NCBI GenBank assembly: GCA_000729835.1
Contig: JFHB01000030.1
Location: forward strand, 180,861 to 244,860
Direction: 5' to 3'
Length of the DNA: 64,000 nt
Source: Atkinsonella hypoxylon
Taxonomy: Eukaryota; Ascomycota; Sordariomycetes; Hypocreales; Clavicipitaceae
Below the pieces are notes generated by a model. It saw nothing but the letters and a program-made list of their open reading frames with translations. It ran no database searches and was not told where the DNA came from. Position numbers and translations under genes: made by a program. Each line of letters opens with the position of its first letter. Position 1 is the first letter of the stretch. Shown in pieces: positions 55,601 to 64,000 of this stretch.

Positions 55601-58600
55601 ATGCCTCATCCCGTGTCGCCGCCGACCATGGTGTCCAGGGATGCCCCTCCCCCGCCATCCCAGGAAGACATCGCTGGCTTCATGGACACCATTTTCAACG
55701 CCAAGACTTCTGCGGCTTCCGTCGACGCTAGCTATGGTCTCTGCGAGCTCCTCCTCAACTCTATCGGCTACACTGGTCTGCAACAATATGGTGTGTTGGC
55801 AGAGGTGCGAAAGGCCGCCGCCGACAAGAAGAACGGTCTCCGGAGAGAAAGCAGCCAGAACCTCCTGGGCGCCATCTTCGAACGATTTCCCCCGAAACAA
55901 CGCATTTCCGAAGTTCTCCTGCTCTGTCAAGAGGACGGCCTGGTAGCTTGTGCGCTGGACGCACTGGCTGATAAAGGCGCCGTTGTCCGTGAGGCTGCTC
56001 AGTATGGTCTCGATGCCCTCTTCAACAACCTGAGCGCCGAGGCTCTTGTAACCGGCTTGCTTCCGGTTTTGTCGACGTACTTGGGCAAGAAGACGGGCAA
56101 GTGGCAAGGGACCGTGGGCGCTTACAAGCTGCTCCAGAAGATGGCAGACAAGGCCAAGCTCGCCATAGGTGGCAGCAAAGAGGAGGCTGTCGAGAAGGAT
56201 GTCCTTCGTGAAGCCATGGGCGCCAAGCTTGCTGGTTTGATCCCCATTGTCGAAGGCGGCATGCACGATTTGAAGTCCGAGGTTGAAAAACAAGCTGTTC
56301 AAACCATGAACTCGCTTACCACATTGTTGTCCAATGACGATGTTGCACCTCGCATTCCACTTCTCGTCGAGACGATGCAACATCCCTCAGCTCAGTCTAC
56401 CCAGAAGGCCATCCATGCCTTGTCCCAAACAACTTTTGTAGCCGTCGTCACTTCGCCCGTTTTGGCATTATTGACGCCCTTCCTCGAGCGGTCCCTTAAC
56501 TCTCCCAACACCGCACAGGAAGTTTTGCGACAAACTTGTGTCATTACCGAAAACTTGACCAAGCTTGTACATGATCCTATTGAAGCCCGAACGTTCTTGC
56601 CCAAGCTCTCTCCCGGTATCAAGGCCGTGGCTGACCGTGCTTCGCTCCCCGAAGTCCGTGAGATTGCTAATCGAGCACTGGAAATTATGGAAAAAGCCAT
56701 GGCAAACGACAAAGAAATTGCTGCTCGAACTACGGCCGAAGACGTTGCCAAGCTGTTGGACGAACACATCAAGAAGAACGGTGGTCTTGCCGGCCAACCG
56801 GACGTCTTCAAGTTTGCCCGCACTTATATTGGTGACATGGTTGCTGCTGACGTCAACTACCGGTTCATCGACCGTATTGGAGGATGTGTTGGTCCCTACT
56901 TGCATTCCCTCATGCAGAACCCTGAGGCTGCCCAGAAGGTTGCTGAAGCTATTCAGCAGCACTATCTTGAAGAAGACCAGCGCCGATATGGTGTCCCTGA
57001 GAAGGAGGCGGACGGTGAGATTGAGATTGTGAATGCCGACTTCTCTCTGGCATACGGTGGCATGCTACTTTTGTCGCACACGAACCTGCGATTACTCAAG
57101 GGGCACCGGTATGGTCTCTGTGGTCGCAACGGTGCCGGCAAGTCGACCCTGATGCGATCTATTGCCAACGGCAAGCTGGAAGGCTTTCCCCCGCAGCATG
57201 TCTTGCGAACATGCTACGTCGAGCACAACCAGGGCGAAGACGCAGACATTTCTATTCTCGAGTTCGTTGCCAAAGACCCAGAGATTGGCCCTCAGGGCAC
57301 AGAACACATCTCTGAGGTCTTGACCGAGTTCGGCTTCACTCCTGGACCTGAGGGCCGTCAGTCTCACAAGGTCGGTTCCTTATCCGGTGGTTGGAAGATG
57401 AAGCTTGCTTTAGCGCGCGCCATGCTCAAAAAAGCAGATGTGCTTCTGCTTGACGAACCTACTAATCACCTGGACGTGACCAACATCGCTTGGCTAGAGA
57501 ATTACCTCAAGACTCATCCGGACATCACCAGTTTGATCGTCTCCCACGATTCCGGTTTCCTGGACAATGTCACCACAGACATCTACCACTACGAACCGAA
57601 CAAGAAGTTGGCCTGCTACAAGGGCAATCTGGCTGCCTTCGTAGAGCTCCGGCCTGAGGCCAAGGCCTATTATACCCTGTCCGCCTCCAACGTCCAATTC
57701 AAGTTTCCTCCTCCCGGCATTCTTACCGGTGTCAAATCAATGACCCGCGCCATCATTCGCATGAGCAATGTCTCCTACACCTACCCTAAAGCCATCAAGC
57801 CATCCCTGTCCGATGTCTCCTGCCAGCTATCACTCTCATCTCGTGTGGCCATCATTGGTCCCAACGGTGCGGGCAAGTCTACGCTCATCAAGCTACTCAC
57901 CGGTGAAGTCATTCCCTCCACCGGCAGGGTTGAGAAGCACCCTAATCTGCGTATCGGCTACATAAAGCAGCACGCGCTAGAGCACGTGGAGATGCATCTT
58001 GAGAAGACTCCGAACCAGTACCTCCAGTGGCGATATGCCAACGGAGACGATCGTGAGGTCCATATGAAGCAGACCCGTCTTTTATCAGACAAGGACCGCG
58101 AGCAGATGGACAAGTGGGTTGATTTGAAAGATGGCAAGGCCGCCCGACAGGTCGAAGCTCTTGTCGGTCGTCAAAAATACAAGAAGACGTTCCAATATGA
58201 AGTGTAAGTACTTGTTCCAATTCTCAACTCAACGATTTGAACACCCACACTTCCCCCCCTATTTTTCTTCTTCTTTCTTCCTCTCTCACCAAATCTTCTC
58301 CTTGGGTGAATCAGGACGCTAACATCCAACTTCTCGCCAAGAAAATGGCGGAATCTCCTCCCCAAGCACAACACCCAGATCTCGCGTGAAACCCTCATCG
58401 AGCTGGGCTTCGACAAGCTCGTGCAGGAATTCGATGACCACGAAGCCTCCCGCGAAGGTCTCGGCTACCGAGAGCTCCAACCATCTGTCATCTCCAAGCA
58501 TTTCGAAGACCTAGGTCTAGACCCGGAGATCGCCAACCACAACGAAATCGGGTCCTTATCCGGTGGCCAAAAAGTGAAGGTTGTCATCGCTGGCGCCATG

Positions 58601-59056
58601 TGGAACAACCCGCATCTCCTCGTGCTCGATGAGCCCACCAATTTCCTGGACCGCGACTCTTTAGGCGGTCTGGCCGTCGCCATCCGCGAATTCAAAGGTG
58701 GTGTCATCCTCATATCCCACAACGAGGAGTTTGTCGGCGCCCTCTGCTCGGAACAGTGGCTCGTCAACGACGGCCGCGTCGCCCACCGCGGCACAGCCGC
58801 CGTCTCGCTGGACCGCTTCGAAGATTCCCGTCCCGCAAGCGGTGTCACCAGCACGGCCGCCAGCTCGGTCGTCAGCAGCGCGGTGAACTCTGGCGTCGAG
58901 GACAACTCGGAGATGAAGTTCAAGGCTAAGAAGAAGAGGAAGATGACCAAGAAGGAGCTCAAGGAGCGGGAGGTCAGGAGGCGGCTTCGGCATATTGAGT
59001 GGTTGAATAGTCCCAAGGGTACGCCTCATCCTCCTGATACGGATGATGAGGAGTGA
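55601..59056 (+). CDS. TEF3: Translation elongation factor 3 (1105 aa)
   Basis: The fungal ribosome-associated ABC ATPase that promotes E-site tRNA release. Exons 55601-58203 and 58342-59056. The order is: N-terminal HEAT repeats (about 20-360), a four-helix region, and ABC1 with Walker A GRNGAGKST (508-516), signature LSGGWKMKL and Walker B LLLDEPTNHLD. ABC2 follows with GPNGAGKST (753-761), the chromodomain-like insert starting at YEVKW, LSGGQKVKV and VLDEPTNFLD. A Lys/Arg-rich ribosome-binding tail (KAKKKRKMTKKELKERE) ends the protein. The intron has a GTAAGT donor, a CTAAC branch site and an AAG acceptor (58339-58341). The alternative CAG at 58314 would insert nine foreign residues and lose the conserved KW. 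Start at MPHPVSPPT, or MVSRDAPP nine codons later. Confidence 0.96.
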
Positions 59057-59713
59057 GCTTGCGTAAAATTGGATAGGGCTTTTTTTTTCTTTTTTTTTTC
59101 CTCTTTTCTTTCCCACAATTTGAATGAGATAGAGTAGATTGGGCATAGAGGCGTTACTTTGTATTTATTGTGCGCCATGCGCGTCGAGATAAAAGTAGAA
59201 TAGATGGACCTTGTGATTTGTCATAAATTGTCCTACATGTCACGTTTGATTCAATGCACGAACCCAGTCACGAGCTCATTCACAAATGGCAGAGGAAGAT
59301 AGATTCATCAGTTATATTTCAGCGTTCATGTACTAACTACTCATATGTACTACCCAGCCTGGTTCTATATTCTTGGCAAATTTCTACAATCCGTCTGCAC
59401 ACTGCCAAACTTTCGTGAGGGGGCCGTGCCATAAGACACCGCCCCTGACTATCTATTGAGGAATCGAGCTACGGCCAAATTACCAAATCTAGGTCATGAT
59501 ACGTAAATAGTAAATTATATCCTTAAAAAACTCCGGTCCGTCTATTAGTCTCGTCCACGTTGGACGATGAGCAAATGATGCAGTCTTAATTGTGCGTAGT
59601 AAACGAGAATTGAAGTGAGTATGCGTCGTTAGATGCATTTGTCCAAGGTGACTATTGTTGTGCAATGTTGAGGAGAGCAGGAATGGTATTGGAATGTCTC
59701 CCGGGAGCTTGCT
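59057..59713. other. Convergent 3' intergenic, about 0.65 kb
   Basis: 3' UTRs of EF-3 and the GT2 gene. A T-rich stretch follows the EF-3 stop (59079-59110). Nothing else is seen. Confidence 0.5.
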
Positions 59714-62603
59714 CTACCATGAGAATGTCATGAGAGCAGGGTTCAGCGCCAGTGGCAGCAGAAAGTGACTGGCAGCGACAGTAGACATGGGCAGGATGGC
59801 GACAAAGTCGGTGATGCGCCAGTCGTGAGGAACAAATGGAGCAACTGCGAGAATGACCATGCCAGCAATGGTAACCACTGAGAAGATCATGGAGAATTTG
59901 AACTAGCACGAAACAACAATTAGCAATGCCATGTTTTCAATTGCTGTCGCCTTCTGCGGCGGCTCAAGCGAATCATTCCATTCAAAGATTCAGCAAAAGC
60001 AGAGGCGCCGCAAGAATAGCCCCCAAGAATAGCTGGGGCCGACGACTCATGACGGAAAAGGGATGAAATGAAGGGCCGAAGAAACAGGAACGGGATATGC
60101 TCACCTTTTTCAAAACCTTGGGAACCTCGATGAAGAAGTTGGAAAATTCGGCTTCCTTGCTGGTGGCGCCCCAGGTCATGTTGATCTCAAACATATGGGC
60201 CAACAGCGCTTGGCTGACGTGGAGCGACAGTCCGCCCAAGAAGATGGCAAGCATCAAGGTCCACTTGAAATTCTCAAACAGCGCGTACAGCAGGTTTTGC
60301 TCACCCACACGATACCGCATCACGGCAAGGGCAATGTTACCGAGGCCATTGAAGACGATGATGATGGAAAACCAAACCTTCCACGAGTCGACGTAGTACT
60401 TGTCGAGATAGCCGTTGAACCAGCCCATGAGGAAGTAGTTGATGGCCGTCATGATCCAGGCGGCGCCGATGGCATAGTACGTGCCAATGTAAGAGACGAC
60501 GGTAATTTTGGAGGTGAAGCGAATGTTGGAGAAGAGGAAGCGTCGGAAGAGTGGTGTGAAGGGTCCGCGCCAGAGCCAGGTGCGGATAGGATGGAAAAGA
60601 AGTTCATTGCAGCCATAGGCATACTTCTCCCATCGGGCAAGCTCGTCATACACGGTAAGAGACACACCCTCTTTGAAACCGTCACCGGCCCAAGCAGCCA
60701 GTCGAATGATGTAGCCGTTGCACTGCAAGCGAAGCGACATGTCGAAATCCTCAGACACGTGGCTTTCGGACCAGAACTTGTCGTAGCCGTCCTCGTCCTG
60801 GTATGAGACTTGCTGGATAGCGGACCAGCGAAGGATGGCATTGTGGCCGACAAATGGCGCCACATCACCATTGGAAACAGTATATCGAATAGCTGAGTAA
60901 ATGAGGTTCGTGAAGAAGGTAATGCCGTTCTCGAAATAGGTATGCACAACTTGCATGACGCCGGAAGAGAACTGCATTATACCCACGTCGGGCGATTGCT
61001 CCATCTCAGAAACAGCGTCGAGAAAACAGTCAGCCGGGACACGGGTGTCGGAATCAATCAGGAGAATGTAATCGCCGACGCGAATGTTGCCGTCGGCCCA
61101 AGCGCGTTTGTCTTCCTCGAGAACCTCCTTGAGCGCCTGTTCATACGCTTGAGCTTCGTCATGCTGACTCCACTCCTGAGGGCGATTGATGGCTTGCAGT
61201 TTTTCCTCCACCTTGCATGAGATCATGAGAGCAAAGTTCATGTTGGAGGCCTTCTTGAACTTTCCTTTACGGACAAACCCATTCTCGCCATGCTTGGGAC
61301 GGGCGACCCAGCCAATGCTGTTGTCAGCATAGAACTCAATGCGGGCACGGCGGTCCTCTTCCGAGATGAGCTGTAGACCATCGTCATTGACGAACATGTT
61401 GGCAGAACCGCCCTGCAACTCGTATGTCGACATGGCCTGCTTGATGGACTTGACGGTGGGCATGATGACACCTTGCAGACCTTCCTTGTACACAGGACAT
61501 TGAATGGTGACATGGGGCAGGACTGAACTCTGCAGTCGTGGGGGCGCTCGCGCAGAGTAAAACCTGGAGTTGACGGTGAGCTGACGGATGGGACCGAATA
61601 TCTGAGCCAAACAACCGACAATGACCTGGGCGAAGAAGAGAGTGAAGAAGATTTGGAGGGGGGATAGCGCAACGAGTGCCAAGCGAATAAAGTTTCCATC
61701 GACAGACACTTCCATGGCCAGCTCACGCCAGGCAGCGCCAAGGGATACAGTAACCAGGATCAAGGTCAGAGAGACCAAGACGGTGTTTTGCAAATGGACC
61801 GGACGCTTCTCCGGCTTGACCTCGCCGCTTTCCTCGTCAATCTCGGCCTCGGCGACATGGGCACCTTTCTTTTCCTCATCCTCATCATCCGGGTTACCAG
61901 CTTTCCAAACAAGTTCCATGAGCTCTGATTCGATAGCCTTGGCGCGTTGCAAAATATGCATCGGATCGTCGTCCCATACAATCATAAGGCCCTCGGAAGC
62001 AACAAAGGCAGCAAACTGGTGCTTTCGTGCCCTGGGAAGATCTTCAATGGTGGGAAGAATCTGGACTCTGAGGCCATTCATCAGGGGAACATCCACGGCA
62101 TCAGGAGTCCACTGAAGAAAGGTCTTGATGACACGAGAGTTGACAGTCATGGCACACTGCAAATTCATGGTTGTGCAAGCCATGGCAAATGGCGAGTTGC
62201 CCAACTGAGGAGGGCAGGCCATGTACTGTCCACGGACCTTGCGAAGCAGAACACCTTCAATTTCTCCGGAGCCGTCGCTAACCCAAAGCTGGGAACATTG
62301 CTGCTGATACAGGTAATTGACCATGACCTCATGTTTGATGTCGTCGAGAAACATTGAGCTAGCAGCAGTCGATGGGGTTGACCGGTCAGAGCGGGCTGAA
62401 ATGGACGCAGGTCGTGACTGGAATCGGGCCGGTGGCGGCAGAAGCTCCATCTCGTTGCCATGGTTGATTGCTGAGGACGAAGGCTTTTCTGAAAAGTTTG
62501 AAGGTTGTTGACTGCTCTTTGGCTGCCATGACGCATGATCAGTTTGCGGTTGGGGCGTCGGCTGAGGCTGGCTGCTAGCCTTGAAGTAACTGGAAAGACC
62601 CAT
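59714..62603 (-). CDS. Membrane family-2 glycosyltransferase, fungal GT2 type (895 aa)
   Basis: A processive-type GT2 membrane enzyme resembling the fungal GT2 studied in Zymoseptoria and Fusarium, where it is needed for hyphal growth on solid surfaces and plant infection. Exons 60105-62603 and 59714-59902 join ...VPKVLKK to FKFSMIFSVVTIAGMV and add two final membrane segments ending ALMTFSW. A Gln/Pro/Ser-rich N-terminus precedes a conserved fungal region (SQLWVSDGSGEIEGVLLRKV). Two membrane segments follow. The catalytic motifs are DD (about 405), DSDTRVP (about 517), SEDFDMSLR (about 618) and the RW-type motif LARWEKYAYG (about 656). The product polymer is not known from sequence. It is clearly not a classical chitin synthase, lacking that family's QRRRW block. 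Confidence 0.88.
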
Positions 62604-64000
62604 GACAAATTATGCGATGGGCGGACCACGTTGGTGATGCGCAAGAAGCCTTGGGAATCTCCCTTTGCGCAACTCGGACGGGGAAACTGATTGTTGGCGT
62701 TCGCGGGTCGAGAAAGAATGTGTGCGCACTGCCGTGCTGTTGGTGTATTTTTTACGGCGGAGATTCAAAGCCGACTAGAGTGATGCAGAACCTCTTGTGT
62801 GATGCATGTATATATAACAAAGACGGCCAAGTTTGAGGAATTATAGATCGATTACCGTGGATATGGTAACGGAGTGAAAAACGACTAGGCTATCGTCTTC
62901 GAATGACGCTCACGGACACGACGAAACGAATGTGAAAGCTCCCAATGGGTATTGGAAAGCCGAAGAGCTTGAGCTTGCCTTGCGAGGGAAGACTGAGCAA
63001 GCCTTTCGACAATAACCACAAGGACAGGAGGAGAAGGACGTACAAGTAGAGATAGGCGAGGAGCAGAAAGGGAAAAGAGGCAAGCAAGGCTACGGTCGAG
63101 GATGACAAGGACCGCCGGCGATATCCTTGCTGGTTGTGTAGCGCTGAAGGTGGGGGGGGGGTTTGTTGACTGACTTGCAAGATCTTTGACATTAGCTCGA
63201 TCTTTTTTTTAAATACCCAACTGCTTGCTTGAAGGGACCTGCACTGGACAAAAGACAAATCGACCAGGGGGGGTGTGGGCAAGATAGGCAAGATGCCTGC
63301 TCGTTGTGGCGATAACTCCAGGCTCACGGGGGAGATGCCAATGCCAAGCTGCCAGATGGCTGTAGCGGGAATTGGTGTCCTTCTCAGTCTCGGCCGGTTC
63401 ACTGGACAGCGGGAAGGAAGACGGATGTGCGATGGCAAAGAGTGTGTGTACTCCGTTCATAGGTACGGGAGGAAAGTCTCGATTCAGCAGGTCAGTCAGT
63501 TCCATTGCATCGCGACACGGGCCACAAGGGACCGGGACGACGAGCATACTCCGTACTATAGACCAACCTTTGCTCTTGCACAATTCGTAATCCAGAAGCA
63601 AAGCATGCATAATGGACACGCTGGCCATGCTCGTCAGCTACATTAAATCGAGAGTTGTGGAAGTGTGCCTACTTTATATAAAGCCTACTTTGTGCCCTGT
63701 TCATGATGTATCTTCTTCACTGGTAGCGCAAATGCCTGCAATAGGGAATAATTGGCAACAAAAAAAAAAGCTAATTCTGCCTAATTCCAGTATCAATTTA
63801 TGCACTCTCTGAACAAAGCCGGCGTGGCTCACTTTGATCCTGCTGTTATGACACAAAGTAGCCGCCCCACACAATCCCACATACAACTTACACTGCATAA
63901 TATCAGAACGAAAACTTGCATCGTTCTCGTGGATCAGACATCAGACCCATGTAGGATACGAGCCGCGAACACGGCGCTCATCCAGAGGAGGTGTGCAGGT
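62604..64000. other. Upstream of GT2 to the window end, about 1.4 kb
   Basis: On the GT2 coding strand this is pyrimidine-rich to about 63150, with a G/C run at about 63152-63161, so it may include a long leader. One exact TACTCCGTA copy (63547-63555) and a near copy (about 63449) are present. Open frames at 62890-63438 and 63209-63628 (minus) have no family features. Confidence 0.5.

Noticed and set aside
55544..56383. 279-codon open frame antisense to EF-3
   Set aside because: It mirrors the codon pattern of the HEAT region of EF-3 and shows no family features.
58315..58341. Alternative EF-3 exon 2 start at the CAG acceptor
   Set aside because: Would insert nine residues and break the conserved YEVKW join, and it lacks a good branch site.
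62890..63438. 182-codon minus-strand frame upstream of GT2
   Set aside because: Leu/Ser/Pro-rich from pyrimidine-rich DNA; a 5' leader is more likely.
1..64000. CRISPR array, secondary-metabolite cluster or intact transposon
   Set aside because: No spaced direct repeats, no backbone biosynthetic enzyme, no transposase or reverse transcriptase and no terminal repeats were seen.

Overview
The window is nuclear DNA of a filamentous ascomycete (Pezizomycotina, most likely a Sordariomycete; the order is not fixed by what I can see). The evidence is genes broken by short introns of about 50-140 nt with CTRAC-like branch sites, fungus-only genes (elongation factor 3, an Erf2-type palmitoyltransferase with a long N-terminal extension, a fungal GT2 glycosyltransferase, a bis-heme ferric reductase), pyrimidine-rich leaders and TAGG-type microsatellites. 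Exon structures below were assembled by hand from splice signals plus protein-family continuity; none has transcript support.

Layout. 1-1 kb: 3' part of an NAD(P)HX epimerase gene cut by the window edge. 1-16 kb: gene-poor, holding a small cysteine-rich ORF, a GPI-anchored Ser/Thr-rich surface protein (minus) and an amino-acid permease (minus), then about 6 kb with no gene I can support. 16-33 kb: a four-exon membrane protein (minus) divergent from eIF4B/TIF3 (plus), a GPHR-type Golgi pH regulator (minus), a decayed protein-kinase gene (minus), lipoyl synthase (plus), a SPOUT RNA methyltransferase (minus), a thioredoxin-like protein (plus) and mitoribosome factor RSM22 (plus). 33-50 kb: MET1 siroheme-pathway enzyme (plus), ferric reductase (minus), MICOS subunit MIC19 (plus), TYW3 (minus), PAPS reductase MET16 (minus), phosphoserine phosphatase SER2 (plus). 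50-64 kb: a small mitochondrial-looking membrane protein (minus), ERF2 (plus), EF-3 (plus), GT2 (minus).

The genes are mostly housekeeping and not an operon or a classical gene cluster. One theme stands out: iron and sulfur handling is over-represented between 24.6 and 46.2 kb (lipoyl synthase, RSM22 with its four-cysteine set, MET1 for siroheme, ferric reductase, TYW3 downstream of the Fe-S enzyme TYW1, PAPS reductase). Physical proximity may be chance.

I did not find a clearly new biological system. The most unusual signals are at the RNA level: a likely 6-nt coding micro-exon in TIF3, two probable GC-AG introns, an AAG 3' splice site in EF-3, and a 19-bp tandem duplication that repeats a 3' splice site. 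There is also a 9-bp motif (TACTCCGTA) that recurs in intergenic DNA far more often than chance, once as a near-perfect hairpin. No tRNA, rRNA, CRISPR array, intact transposon or secondary-metabolite cluster was recognised.
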